Shown one piece after another: positions 1-11,275 of a stretch of 64,000 nt of DNA. Made by a program: the position numbers and the translations under genes. The stretch covers positions 88,223 through 152,222 of the forward strand of contig NW_014575547.1 in the NCBI RefSeq assembly GCF_000708205.1. The letters are read 5' to 3'. The DNA comes from Mixia osmundae IAM 14324. Taxonomy: Eukaryota > Basidiomycota > Mixiomycetes > Mixiales > Mixiaceae. Each line of letters starts with the position of its first letter. Position 1 is the first letter of the stretch. Below the pieces are notes generated by a model that was not told the origin of the DNA, searched no databases, and saw only the letters and a list, made by a program, of their open reading frames with translations.

Positions 1-293
1 AGACACTCAAGAGCTCGGGGGCAAAGACGGTCTATGCTATCGTCACACATGGTCCGCAACGATGTCTCATCATGAGCCTCCTTTTGCTCACATGGACGAT
101 CCTGCCGACAGGTCTCTTGTCCGAGGACGCGCTAGACATGATCATCCAGCTGCCGATCGAGAAACTTGCAGTGACGGATACGATCTGCCAGCACGAGAAG
201 ACCAAGCGAGCGCTCGACAAGCTAGACACCATGTCTGTCGCTCCTCTCATCGCAGAATCAATCAGACGGGTCAGTCTCATTCAGAACAGTTGA
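1..293 (+). CDS. PRS: Ribose-phosphate pyrophosphokinase (PRPP synthetase), 3' part
   Basis: This is the C-terminal part of a PRPP synthetase, which makes phosphoribosyl pyrophosphate from ribose 5-phosphate and ATP for nucleotide, His and Trp synthesis. The 5' end lies outside the window. Coding parts are 1-51 and 112-293; a phase-1 GT-AG intron (52-111) restores the frame. The spliced protein reads AKTVYAIVTHG then LLSEDALDMI, followed by KLAVTDTI and MSVAPLIAESIRR. These are the usual PRPP synthetase order of flag region, TNTI-like ribose-phosphate loop and ending at IRR. The short tail after IRR (to the stop at 291-293) is not conserved, and a further 3' splice cannot be excluded. Family assignment is firm; which paralogue it is cannot be told. 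Confidence 0.85.
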   Translation, partial: TLKSSGAKTVYAIVTHGPQRCLIMSLLLLTWTILPTGLLSEDALDMIIQLPIEKLAVTDTICQHEKTKRALDKLDTMSVAPLIAESIRRVSLIQNS

Positions 294-467
294 GACGGAT
301 GCTGACGAGCTCATAGACCCACAATGGAGAAAGCTTGAGCTTACTCTGGAGCGAAGGCGGGGCAGCAGCATTCTAGACCTTTTTCTTTGCTTCTCATGCA
401 TTTGTACGACCTCGGAACCAGCCGAAATTGTATCAATCCTTGCGGGACCTCTTTTGCTCGATGGGGA

Positions 468-1445
468 TCATCCAAAGTGAAAGGTGTCGCGTAAGACATG
501 CCACACTGCCCCATAGGTCTTTTCTACTTGCGTCTCTTTGACGACTTGGCCTGTCAGGCCCTCTCGTTCGACGAGTGTACAAGGTTGCTCTGTACTTGCT
601 TCCCAGAGTAGCGAAGTTCTATTGCCGTTCCGGTGGAGTATCGAAGCGACGAGCAGATTGACAAACCGTTGCTCCTTGTGCGTCGCCATGTAATGATTGG
701 CGACTTCAAAGTCGATCGGCGTCAGACTGATGGCATGCAAATGGTATGCAGGACTCCAGTAGCTCTTGCTCTCACCGTCACGTGCAGGGAAGTATCGCCA
801 GAGTGTGTAGCCCTCTGGCATGTCTGGTAATTGCTCGACATCGTGTCCCGGCAGCTTTTCCTTCTTCATGCGATACTTGTAATTGCCAGCGATGGACGAG
901 ACAGTCTCATCGGTATCGAGAGGGACTGCATAGTCGGCCGCACCTCCGCCAAAGCCGACATCGGCCAGAAAGCGCGTATCTCTTCGATCGGACACTTCGA
1001 CGAGCATGACGAAGTGTGAAAAGGGCGTCCAAGCATAGTCCAATCCCGTAGGATCTTGATGCCTGTTCAAGTATGTTCTTGCGCCTACATCTGACACTCT
1101 GAAAGGCGTTGGCCAAGAGCGCAAAAGGGCAGAAAAGAGCGTGTTGAGTACAAAGCAGAACCCGCCGCGGCGTTGTTGGACGACGCGCGTATAGCAGAAA
1201 TCGAGCTTGCTGAGGTAGCCTTCACCCTCTCTGAGGGCGATCGGTCTATCGGCATTCGATGGATCTAGCTCTGCGAGATGGATGCCTGTTGTCTCAAAGG
1301 GCACGCTCAGGAGATGAGCAGATTGGAGTGTGTTGAGCGTTGCGAGCGTCGGCGGATCGTCAATGATCGACGGAGGTAGACCTATGCGATCCAGATAGGC
1401 TACGATCTGCTCACGAGAGAGAAGGGGACGTACGCCCCAAGTCAT
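468..1445 (-). CDS. Arylamine N-acetyltransferase
   Basis: A single-exon gene of 325 aa encodes an arylamine N-acetyltransferase, which moves acetyl from acetyl-CoA to aromatic amines by a ping-pong mechanism through a cysteine. The catalytic triad is visible: Cys in RRGGFCFVLN, His in FSHFVMLV and Asp in FLADVGFGG. The N-terminal part (YLDRIGLPP, then SVPFETTGIHL) also fits the family, and length is slightly above the bacterial norm, as is usual in fungi. The start at 1445 is the first ATG of the open frame. It faces the RhoGEF gene divergently with about 130 bp between them. Its physiological substrate cannot be read from sequence; xenobiotic detoxification is the usual suggestion. Confidence 0.93.
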   Translation of the reverse strand: MTWGVRPLLSREQIVAYLDRIGLPPSIIDDPPTLATLNTLQSAHLLSVPFETTGIHLAELDPSNADRPIALREGEGYLSKLDFCYTRVVQQRRGGFCFVLNTLFSALLRSWPTPFRVSDVGARTYLNRHQDPTGLDYAWTPFSHFVMLVEVSDRRDTRFLADVGFGGGAADYAVPLDTDETVSSIAGNYKYRMKKEKLPGHDVEQLPDMPEGYTLWRYFPARDGESKSYWSPAYHLHAISLTPIDFEVANHYMATHKEQRFVNLLVASILHRNGNRTSLLWEASTEQPCTLVEREGLTGQVVKETQVEKTYGAVWHVLRDTFHFG

Positions 1446-1576
1446 CGATCGCAGTTGGCAGCGGGCAGCGCCGAGTGTGTCGTAAATAGTTTTTCAGATG
1501 GACTCGCCTGTGCCCAGAGCTGGCACCAGTGTCGCCGAGTCGAGCAACCGTTCGGAGCGGCGGATGACCTCGTACG

Positions 1577-4500
1577 ATGGCAAGCCAACGTACGCCGCCC
1601 TCGCCAGAGGATGTGCGGGTCAGACGGACGGCCTGGCGCGAGGACGACAGCGATAGCTCGAGCTCGTCGAGCGTTCGATCAACCACGCCGGCACCGTCTG
1701 CCAGTGCGAGCAGAAAGTCTTCCAGGAATGTCTTGTATGGCAGAGGGAGCTCCCCTGTCCCCGGCACATCTCCCGGCGCAGAGAACAGCTTCTCGCGACC
1801 CAAGAGGAGCGGCAGAACGCCCTTGTCTCCGTCGCAAGCTGCTACCACGACAGGCTCGCCAGATGTCAAGAAGCAAGGCAGCAGGATGTTCCCCGATACG
1901 AGCAAACCCTTGCCTCCGCTCCATCGGAGCTCGGCAGACTCACTGTCGCGAGGCAAAGATGCCCGGGTAGGCTTGGGATTAGCTCAGCCCTCTGCGACCG
2001 GCAGGCAAAGATCGGACTCGCTCTCCTCTTCCTCGAGCGATGTACCCCGCAAATCGCGAACGAGCTCCACGCCTGATCTCGGGCGCACTGTGTCTGCTCC
2101 CCGAACGAGCAAGCCAAGCTCGAAGACGGCTAGCCCGCAGCAGTTGTCGAAACGCGGGTCGGGCCTCTTTGGCGTCAGGAGTAGAGACTCTGGCTACATA
2201 CAATATGATCCAGAGAGTATAGCCATGGGGCGTACAGCCTCGGGTAGCAAACGCGAGGGAGGATCTTCCTCATCATCACTCCACTCTCGGAGCGCCCGTC
2301 GTACGTCGTCCAGCTCGAACAGGCATCAGAGCCCCGCCGAGCTAGGCTTTGTAGCTGTCTCTCAATCGCTCTCGAACGAATCCGGTAGTGCTAGCACCTC
2401 CACGACTGGTAGATCTGGCTCGAGACCTCACTCGCCTTATCAATCTGGCTCGTCCGAGTTTCCTGCGTCAGCCCAACCGCAACGCCGGATTCCGCTGGGC
2501 AGCCGCTTGTCGTACAGCAGCATAGAAGCACCCTCGCCCACTCTAAGTGATTCAAAGTCCATCTCCAGTCAGTCTGATCGCAGACGATCAGGCGCGCCTG
2601 TCAATCGAGCACGCGCGAGCTCGGCTCAGCTCTCTCCAAGAATCTGGACAACTGAGCTTGCGCAGCCTGTCGACAAAGTCAACAGCTCTGAAGGTGAGAT
2701 GGACAAGTTCTCGGAAGCCGAATCTACTACCTCTTCTCGGCGCTCGAGAAGATCGACCGAGCAGTCACTCCGACTGATCGGACGTGGTGGCATAGCGACA
2801 CCGCCAGCCGTGCGAGAAGATGCCTCCGATGGCGCATATCTAGATGTCAAAGCGAGACCTTCCTTAGATGAGCCTGACACAGCACCTCGTGTTGCTAACA
2901 GTCGCAAAGCGCCAGGTAGGCTGGCTCTGCTTCGCGCTCGGCACGAGCATTAGCTAAAGCATATTGCAGTGCCCTTACCTGCCAAATCGCCGAGACGGTC
3001 TCAGACGATTGCAATGGTGCCAGATCACCGGTCTGCCAGTTCACCAGCGCGAATCGCTTTGCCCACACTGACCGTGCAGTCTGCGAGCCCATCGCCTCGC
3101 AAGCCTCAGATACCGCTAGAAATCAATGATGAAGGAGCAGAGCAGACTCCTACCAGCGCAAGTCCGATCAGGCATGATTATGCGGGCTTTCCAGACACTG
3201 CGGCGGACACACCAGTCGATGCGGAGCCTGCAGAACCGGAAAGCGTGCCCATGCCTCGCATCAGATCTGCTGGAACAATTGCAGCAGAGCCAACCCAACG
3301 TAATTCCTGGTCGCCGCTATCCCTTGCTCTAGGCTTGCCGAATCTCGTCGGGCTCGGCACAAGCACTCTCAAAGGATTCCGACCCGCCGATCTGGCTACG
3401 CCTACTGAAGCCGAAGTGCAAGAAACGCGACTTGTCTCGCCTGATCTGCATCCCAAGGGACACAACAAGCATGATTCGATCACATCGCTTGCTAGCTCAA
3501 GAAGCGACTGGTCTGCCTACTCGGTTTATGCATCAGAATCGCCTGCATGGGAATCGCACAGTCCCACATCGCCTGCTTTCAATGCCGCTTCTTTCAATCA
3601 AATTCAAGAGGAATCGGAGGATGATGATGCAGGCGATGACTCGGAAGAGGCGCAGAGGGCACGTCAGGCTCGCAAAGCCGCAGAGGCAGATCGTCGTAAA
3701 AGGACAGCGATCATGTTCAGTCAGCAGGCAGATCGGATGGCCAACGATACTTCGCCCACAGACAGGACGCGCCCACCTCTACGCGTTGTCCCTTCGACGT
3801 CACCTCCTGCTGCTGGAAGCTATTCTCCAGGCTCCTTCACGCAGGAGGCTCTTTTCAACACAGATCCGTATCCTGGCGCTGCAATGCCTAGCAGCCCAAG
3901 ACGGGGTAACACAGAAGATGGCAGTGCACCGCGTACGCCGCCAAGAACACGTAGCAAAGCCTCAAGGGCGCCGGGTGAAGCGACTTCTATGACTCGCAGA
4001 TCTTCAAACGCTTCCCTTATCAGTCAGAATAGGGGCAATTCGCCTGATCTGCCGAGAAGACAGTCTAGCTTGTCCATTGAGAAAATGGAAGCGAAGACGA
4101 AGCGACGTGACAGGTCAGGCTCCTCGAGTCCGACTGCGTTCCGCAATTCGCCAGTTTCCACACCTGGCTTGTCAGCGTATGCCACGCCAGATGTCACGAC
4201 GCCGCCAGACGTCAATGCGTTAAACAAGGCAGACCTCATCAATCCTCGTGCGCCGCGACAGGTCTCTGGCGGGATCATGCAGGTGGCAGCGGCAGATGAG
4301 AAAGTATCCAAGCGACTCACGCAGACAGGCGACAAGCTACAGGAGCATCTGCAGGCCGAGCAAGTCGCACTCACTCATCGACAACAGCAAAGGCGAGGCT
4401 GGGCGATACAGGAGCTTCTGCGCACAGAAGCCGCTTTCGCGACTGATATGGCCATCTTGCGAGATGTCTACCTGGCTCGAGCGCGAGGCATGGATCTGCA

Positions 4501-6916
4501 CGCGATCAGCAAGCATATCAGTGAAGTCGAGTACGCTCCACCTACGCAGCCAATGGAATTTCACGAGCCAGGTCTATCGCACTCGACGGCGACAAGCGAA
4601 CGCCTTGCAAATGGTCGAATATCGAGTACAGCGTTTTCGCCTTCGGCATCGTTCACCTCATCATTCGCAACGCTCGTAGCGCCATCCACAACGTCACTCG
4701 ATGCACCGCTCAGCGCTCATGATATCAAGAAGATCTTTCTCAATCTTGAGGATGTTGCCAGCTTCTCAGAGCGGTTCTCGACGCTTCTGCATTCGGCTCA
4801 GGGGACGCTGGGTCAGCAAAGTATGGATGGGCAGTCGGCTACGATTGTAGGCGACACAATCGGCGCGACCTTTGTAGAGATGGTACGTTGCCTGCATTAG
4901 CTTGCTGAGCCAGCCTTATGCAGCGCTTTTCTCTACAGCTGCCCCGTATCCAGAGCATCTACACGCGGTACTGCTCACGACACGACGCGGCTATTCAGCG
5001 ACTGAGCGAGATGACGCCGTTCATCGGAGATTATCTTGCGGAATGTCGCGACCTATGCCGGACGATGACAAATGCTTGGGATCTCGCGAGCTTGCTCATT
5101 AAGCCCGTACAACGCGTGCTCAAGTATCCTCTGCTCATCGATGCAATCTTGAGCAACACGGCATCAGATCACCCGGACTACAATGCCCTTCGGCGTGCCA
5201 ACGAGGCAATACTCGCGGTCGCAGAAGACATCAACGAGGCCAAGCGGCGTCACGAGCTCATTGGCAAGGCCCTTGGCCGAGGCTCGGCGAAGTCTGCATC
5301 CAAAGTCGATGTCTCTACTAGCAAAGCAACCAAAAAGCGACCCGAAAACTCTCATTCTCGTGCATCGCTGAGCAGCGTCACCAAGAAGTTTGGTCGTGCC
5401 AGCCAGAAAGCCAGACAAGAGCTTGGCATGGATGCCCCGCTACAGATTGAGCAGAGCCTCACACATCTGATTGAAGAACTTGATGCAAAGGAAGCTGCAA
5501 TCCGCAACTTTCGCTCGGCTGCAAAGGCGTGGTCGCGCTCGGTCGCAGCGTATCTGGCTTCGCAGATCTCGCTCCTCGAGCAGTGGGCGTTGTGCAACGC
5601 GCGTATTGACGTCTCGGCCATGATGTCTATTGCCGACCGCGGAGAGAAGTCATTGCTCAATTCTGCGCTCACTGTCATCAGACTATCTGTCGCGGATTGG
5701 CAGAAGATGGTAAGCTGTTGCCCGTCTGCAGAGCCGGCACTGATTCCAAGTCTCTAGGACATACAACTTCGTGCTCTTCTGACGAATCGAATCGATCCTT
5801 TGCTGATCCTGCTGAAGAATCCGCGGATCGTCATTGCGAATTGTCAAGACAAGCTGCTTGATAAGGAAAGATACAAGAATGCGAAAGGCTCTGCGGATCG
5901 CGCAAAGGGACTTGAAGCGGCAACGGCCTGCGATGCTCTCACGCTGCAGCTGACGGAAGAGCTGCCTCGGCTTTGCGTGTCAATGACGCGCTATTTCGAC
6001 ATTGTCCTCGTTCAATGGGCACAGATTCAGGCGGGCTACTTTAGCAAAAGTCATGCTCACTGGGCTAGCATTCGACTACCGGCGAGCTCGACAGATGCTC
6101 CCGGGTCAAGCTTGGTCATGCAATGGTGGCTCAAGCACAAGAACGCGTCTGAAGTCTACGAGCAGCTACTGCTTTCCAATGATTCGTCAAGACGCCCTAG
6201 CCTGCGTGAGAGCACCGAGGGCGATCCTGCCGACACGATCTCTCTCGTCGAAAGTAGTAGAGGACCTTCGTTCAAGTCGGTCGGGGAAGCATCACCGAGT
6301 AGGCTTGCTGTCTTCGTAATGCCATAGGGCGCTGATGACGCGATCAGGCATGATGTCGTCGACAACCACGCCTGAAGGCTCAATTCACGCGCGACGTGCA
6401 ACGACAGATGCAGTCATCGATGCGGACACTGTCTCGATAAATGAGAGACCAGCGAGAGCGAGCCTGCCACTCAGCTCGGGTGCAGCTGCAACTGCCCGAC
6501 ATTGGCTGAGTCGACGGCGTAGCCGACCGCGCATCAATTCGGATGAAGGCGGATTGACGCCGGAGAACGAAGAAGTGCCGCCGATGCCGACTGTTCTCCC
6601 TGCGCTCGGCTTCCAGAAAGAGAGCGTCAAAGCGAGCGCGGCAACAAATTCGTCTCTGGGTACGAATGTTGGTGGCGAATCTCGTGCGTTAGAAGACAAG
6701 CCGGTACTGTATCGCGTACGAGCAGTAGACGACACCGATTCGACTTCACCAAACGGATCTGCGACGACGTATCCCATCATTTCGCAGCGTGCTGGCGATG
6801 TCTACGAGGTGCTCCACGTAGATGCGCCAGAACGACCGGATACTTGGCTGTTTGTCCGCACGGTCTACAAGTCCTACGGCTGGGTCAGCGCCGTGGGTGT
6901 CACACTTTTGCCATGA
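1577..6916 (+). CDS. Large Rho guanine-nucleotide exchange factor (DH, BAR-like, SH3-like)
   Basis: Five exons: 1577-2915, 2970-4882, 4939-5709, 5758-6275, 6328-6916 (about 1,709 aa). The first ~900 residues are Ser/Pro/Arg-rich low-complexity sequence without a recognisable fold. A Dbl-homology domain follows (about 915-1190). It opens at WAIQELLRTEAAFATDM and contains IYTRYCSRHDAAI and the hallmark LLIKPVQRVLKYPLL. A helical segment (about 1280-1450) resembles the BAR domain of Tuba-type GEFs, and the last ~70 residues (YRVRAVDD to YGWVSAVGV) look SH3-like. Such proteins activate Rho/Cdc42 GTPases in polarity and cytokinesis. The last intron (6276-6327) uses a weak GTCGGT donor and was chosen because it is the only one keeping the frame. 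The BAR and SH3 calls are less certain than DH. Confidence 0.88.
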
Positions 6917-7031
6917 GACGAACAAGATTAGCAGTTTTTCTTTAATGACGGGCAGACGGATGTTTTGTTGCGACTTGTGATGTACCTTAGTATTGCAGCA
7001 TGAGTGTGCATCGATGTACAGTCTGATGCGT

Positions 7032-7697
7032 CTATTTCAGATGCTTCTTCATCAGTACGAATTCGAGCAGCCTCGGTGGATTCTCGCTCGTTTGGCGGTT
7101 GCGGTAGCCGTAGAATTTGTAGCCTCGTCTGATGTACCACTGTTCGTTCGAGACAGCAGCCATAGGCTTGCCGTCCTTTGCTCGCTCGGCAGCAATGACA
7201 GCATCGGGCAGCGTATCTAGGAGAACAACGCTGCAACTCAGCGGTGAGGTCGCGGCGCGTGCTTCTATGGCGTCCATTGCCGAGGAGCCTAGTCTCTGAC
7301 CTTGCACTGCTGTGGAGATGTACAGTGCTGCTATCTTGACCACTCGGCCGCCTGCAGGATCATGCAGGCTCATGTCCTCATCTTCATCGATGAGATAAAG
7401 AGCAACATGACCGATCGGCAGAAAGCTGACACCGTCGGGATCCGTGAGCGTCGATGCTTGCTGAGGATATGCAGCGAGCTGTCTAGCTTCTACATTCTGC
7501 CGATGAGGGTCGTCACGAGGCAACGAGACCCAGAACATGAGCATTCTCCCTTCATCAGTCCATCGCTGCCACCGTGGTAAGCTCGCTTCTCCCCAGCCAC
7601 ATGCGAGTCGCTGAAGACGGAGGCGTTCAATATGATCATCACTGTGAGCGTCCCAGGCGTGCAGCTCCACTCGGGAGCAGGTCAAGCCGTGAGTCAT
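7032..7697 (-). CDS. GNAT-family N-acetyltransferase
   Basis: A single exon of 221 aa if the Met at 7697 is used. The frame is open up to 7805, but that longer form would run past the start of the divergent Ubc1 gene and fungal relatives begin near this Met. The core shows the GNAT fold: GHVALYLIDEDED, then KIAALYISTAVQGQRLGSSAMD with the acetyl-CoA pyrophosphate loop Q-x-x-R-L-G-S, and a C-terminal YIRRGYKFYGYR. Proteins of this group acetylate amine substrates that are mostly unknown in fungi. No signal peptide or membrane segment is seen. The gene and the neighbouring E2 gene share a promoter of less than 100 bp. Confidence 0.82.
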   Translation of the reverse strand: MTHGLTCSRVELHAWDAHSDDHIERLRLQRLACGWGEASLPRWQRWTDEGRMLMFWVSLPRDDPHRQNVEARQLAAYPQQASTLTDPDGVSFLPIGHVALYLIDEDEDMSLHDPAGGRVVKIAALYISTAVQGQRLGSSAMDAIEARAATSPLSCSVVLLDTLPDAVIAAERAKDGKPMAAVSNEQWYIRRGYKFYGYRNRQTSENPPRLLEFVLMKKHLK

Positions 7698-7792
7698 CGG
7701 GTCAGGACGAGGACGGGGCGATAGTCGACTTGACATCGCGCCAAAAGGGGATCGCAGCCAAGCCGCTGTCGCCTCCACTGACGACGGGCAGG

Positions 7793-8824
7793 ATGACAGA
7801 TGCAAGGCAGAGAAGGCTCATGAAGGAGATCAGAGACTGCGCAAGGGATGCGAGCACTTCCGGCATCACCATACGATTAGCAGGCGCAGATCTCGACGAG
7901 GATCCCGGATCCGCTTTGGCGTCGGGCGGCGACATCTCCCATCTCATCGGCGTCTTCAAAGGTCCAGAAAGCTCGCCCTATGAGGGAGGCATCTTTGAAG
8001 GCTCGTACGAAGCTGCACAGAGCAGTATCAGGCTGATCGGCGATACGTGACGAGCAGTGGATATTGTCGTGCCGCCCACTTATCCGTTCCAGTGAGCTCT
8101 GTGCGCCCTTTGCAGCTCAAGAGGATGCTGAACAGTCCTTGCGCTCGCCAGGCCACTCAAGATGAAGTTCATTACAAAGGTACATCGTCAGGCAAATGAT
8201 GATGGACATGCTCACGCGACCGGTAGACCTACCATCCCAATGTCAGCTCACAAAGCGGCGCCATCTGTCTCGACATCCTCAAAGGTCAGCCTCTGTTCGC
8301 TTGAGTGATGCCGAGCTGACGAGCAAAGGCAGATGCGTGGACGCCCGTACTGACGCTCAAAACGGCGCTTGTCTCGCTACAAAGCTTGCTATGCTCGCCG
8401 GAGCCAAACGATCCACAAGACGCCGAAGTAGCCAAAGTATTCCTCACAGATCGCAAGCAGTTCGATGACACTGCCAAATACTGGACAACCGTACGTCAAG
8501 CCTGCCCGCGTGCACGCGAAAGAGGGCGCTCACACTCGTGCAGGTTTACGCGGGGGGCGATCGAGCTGCAAAGAGCAAATTAGGGCCAGACGGCAAGCCT
8601 GTAGCGCTAGACGAGATCCAGCTCAATGGTCTCAGCCATGAGCACGTCAAGCAGTGTGTCCTCATCTGCCACTAATAAAGACTATGACCCAAGACTAGCT
8701 CAGGTTCGTCGATATGGGCTTTGAGCAAACGAGAGTCATTCAGACTCTGGCCAAGGTCAACTACCGCGGCAACAATGCGACGAACATCCCTGACGACACG
8801 ATTCTCACGGCCCTGCTCGAGTAG
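7793..8824 (+). CDS. UBC1: Ubiquitin-conjugating enzyme E2 with UBA domain (Ubc1 type)
   Basis: Seven exons (7793-8000, 8058-8091, 8152-8179, 8227-8284, 8333-8490, 8544-8653, 8704-8824) give 238 aa. The UBC fold runs from RQRRLMKEI through [13 protein letters not shown], the TYHPNVSS stretch and the active-site Cys in [10 protein letters not shown], to [16 protein letters not shown]-terminal UBA domain ([15 protein letters not shown]) marks it as the Ubc1/UBE2K subgroup, which extends ubiquitin chains. The first intron appears to be GC-AG (donor AAG|GCTCGT, 8001-8057); no GT donor keeps the conserved VDIVVP frame. Several exons are tiny (28, 34 and 58 nt). The ATG at 7793 was chosen because upstream in-frame codons overlap the divergent gene and add no conserved residues. 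Confidence 0.93.
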
Positions 8825-8869
8825 ATCTACGCAAAGTTAAATGCCATCCTTGTTGTACCAACGCGCAAT

Positions 8870-10654
8870 CTACATCGAATCTGTCTCTTCAGCAATGAGT
8901 AGAGCTGCCTTTTCGCCCAGTGCCAGTGCGACTGCTGCAGGATTGCCAGAGACGGTATCGGGCAGTATGGAGAGATCGATCACTTTCAGTCGTGCTACGC
9001 CGTGGACATTCATGCGCGTATCGACTACGCCACCCTCGCCGAGTGGCCGCATAGGCAGCGTCCCCATCGGATGAGCAGTCGTACTGATGGTCGCCCGCAC
9101 CCACTCTGCAATGATATCATCATCTTCAGAGCTATACTCGAGCATTCCTTCGGCTTTCTGAGCCGGTCCGTCCACGTCGAGCGACATGCAGCGAGCCGTC
9201 GAGTGATCTGGAAAGCGAGGATGAAAAGCGGCAGCCTCGCCACGATACGCAGGCAGTCGACGCATGATCTCGCGCGACTTCTTGTATGCCCAGATGGCCA
9301 CCTCCATATCCTGCTCGCAGCTCAGATATCCCGCATCGAACACAGCCGGCACAGCAGGATCGGTGCTTCGGATGTGAATAGAGCCAGAGCTTTGGGGGTG
9401 TAGCATGACCAAACCGGCCGTCAGGTACTTGCCCGAGGCCAAATCGCCAGTACGAGCAGCTTGCAAACCTGGCACGAACACGAGTTGGAGCAGGGGTCGA
9501 TCGACCCAGTATGCAAAGCGCTCGCGCCAGTACTGCTTGAATCCTTGTGACATGTTCATGAGTGTGTCCTTGCATGGGCGGAGCTTGCATCCGACGTCAA
9601 TGTAATTTGTCGACAGCGGTCCTGTGCCGCTTTTGAAAGATAGACGAGCTGTCGTCACTGCGTCTGACTCGGCGCAGAATAGCGCGTCAAGCGTGTTCGT
9701 GTCATTTCCAGCGCGATAGACCGTCTTGAGGTTCGGATGGTCCCGATAGGTTGCACCGATGCCGGGTACAGCGGCGAGAACAGGTATGCCGAGTGCTTTG
9801 AGGATGTTAGGACGGCCGAGTCCTGAACGCTCCAATATAGCAGGCGAGGCGAGCGCGCCTGCGCCAAGGATGACAAGCTTCCGAGCGTGACAGGTGAGCA
9901 TGGTGCGTTCCATTCTGACTGCTGTTGCCGATGGGCCGGCCGTACAACGTATAGGCTCGCGATAGATAACCACGCCCGTGGCTTCTTTATCAGCGTCGAA
10001 GAGGATTCTATCGACGCGGTGGCCCATGAGAACTTCTATATTGGTGCAGGTCGCGCGAGCAGGTGTGAGCATACAACTCGCTGGATCTTGTCGCTTGCCG
10101 TCTGCAACAAATCGAGGCCAGAACTGCACAGAGTGACCAAGCTGTCTGTCTGCGTCAAAAGGAATGCCTTGATTTTCGCAAGCTTGCACGAATTGTGTGA
10201 CCAGATCCGAAGAAGCAGTCTCGCCCACGCTGGCTTTGACTGCGCCGAGCGATCTGTCAACGAGTGGCATCATAGAGTGACAATCGAAGCCCTCGCTTCC
10301 CATTGCGTCAAAGTCGCTCGCGAGCGGCTTGGTGTATTGCAGCCAATGCATCTGAGATGAGCCGCCAAGAGCATGACCTGTAGGTACGACGACGGGTCGA
10401 CGCGCACCGAGATGTGGCGAAGGCGTGGCAATGTGATAGTCCACGGTCGCACTGTTCGGCACGAGATGACTGAGGAACAAGCCTGGCGTGGAAACAGCGG
10501 GGTTCAGCGTCTGATCCTCGCCTTTCTCGATGATGAGAATTGAGAGATCTGGCCTCAAGTGAGCAAGTCGAGTCGCAGCGACGAGTGAGGCTGTCCCTCC
10601 GCCGATGAAGAGCACATCGCATTGCTTCGCCGCTTCAGACATCTCACTCGACAT
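8870..10654 (-). CDS. GMC-family FAD oxidoreductase
   Basis: A single-exon flavoprotein of about 594 aa. It has the N-terminal dinucleotide-binding motif FIGGGTASLVAATRLA, the GMC signature region GHALGGSSQMHW and the C-terminal HPMGTLPMRP with GNPAAVALALGEKAA. The GMC family includes alcohol, aryl-alcohol and glucose oxidases and choline dehydrogenases. The catalytic His is visible in TTAHPMGT, but substrate cannot be assigned. The open frame extends to 10741 and would add a short hydrophobic N-terminus. I prefer the Met at 10654, which sits just before the Rossmann motif, because the upstream TMEM14 gene ends at 10742, directly next to the longer start. No secretion signal is clear with the chosen start. 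Confidence 0.9.
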   Translation of the reverse strand: MSSEMSEAAKQCDVLFIGGGTASLVAATRLAHLRPDLSILIIEKGEDQTLNPAVSTPGLFLSHLVPNSATVDYHIATPSPHLGARRPVVVPTGHALGGSSQMHWLQYTKPLASDFDAMGSEGFDCHSMMPLVDRSLGAVKASVGETASSDLVTQFVQACENQGIPFDADRQLGHSVQFWPRFVADGKRQDPASCMLTPARATCTNIEVLMGHRVDRILFDADKEATGVVIYREPIRCTAGPSATAVRMERTMLTCHARKLVILGAGALASPAILERSGLGRPNILKALGIPVLAAVPGIGATYRDHPNLKTVYRAGNDTNTLDALFCAESDAVTTARLSFKSGTGPLSTNYIDVGCKLRPCKDTLMNMSQGFKQYWRERFAYWVDRPLLQLVFVPGLQAARTGDLASGKYLTAGLVMLHPQSSGSIHIRSTDPAVPAVFDAGYLSCEQDMEVAIWAYKKSREIMRRLPAYRGEAAAFHPRFPDHSTARCMSLDVDGPAQKAEGMLEYSSEDDDIIAEWVRATISTTAHPMGTLPMRPLGEGGVVDTRMNVHGVARLKVIDLSILPDTVSGNPAAVALALGEKAALLIAEETDSM

Positions 10655-10741
10655 TAGGAGTTTTGTCGTAGGAGAAGGTAAGCAGGTCTGAGAGAGCAGC
10701 AGGAGAAGAGCAGGTCCATGCGGCAGATCTCGATCCGACAA

Positions 10742-11171
10742 TCAGTATCCGACTCGATCTCGGTACAGCTTATTCAGGTAGAAGCCTCCGGCCAGCAGAG
10801 AAGTGACGGCAAGGGCTTGCGGTATTGGTCCTTTCCGGAATCGAGGCACGGAAGAGGCCAAGAGCACGGCGGACGCTCCTGCTCGTGGTGCTGCATCAGT
10901 GCTCGTCGCATAGTCTGGGCTTGCAGGTCTCGCACCTGCTGCAATCTCGTGACCATAGTCTGCGCCGGTCTGAAGTCTGTAGCCTGCAAGTGCATATGCT
11001 GAGCCGACGACGAGGCCTGCGATGAGGGAAGGACGAGAGCGAGTTCGGGCAAAGCCAGCTGCGCCTCCCAGCATGCAGATCCTGCGGTTGCAATAAGAGG
11101 ATCAGTCTCATCGGTCTGCTTCTCTGGCTATCGACACACCCTGCCATAGTGTAAGCTGGATGCTGTGACAT
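10742..11171 (-). CDS. TMEM14-family small membrane protein
   Basis: Two exons (11171-11140 and 11081-10742) encode 124 aa. The frame is restored by a phase-2 GT-AG intron, giving HPAYTMAG then ICMLGGAAGFARTRSRPSLIAGL. The pattern GG-x-x-G, SxPSLIAG and a C-terminal GPIPQALAVTSLLAGGFYL with four short hydrophobic segments is that of TMEM14, an inner-membrane protein family linked in animals to porphyrin transport. Function in fungi is not settled. The gene lies 104 bp downstream of the carboxypeptidase and 87 bp upstream of the GMC gene on the same strand; this is eukaryotic packing, not evidence of an operon. Confidence 0.85.
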
Positions 11172-11275
11172 GTTGTAGAGCCCGAGACCTTGACGAGCTG
11201 TCTCTTTGCGCCAGTCGCGACGCAGCACGCACAAAATCCCAAAGCGTGCAACAATCAGAAAACGGACTACAAAGC

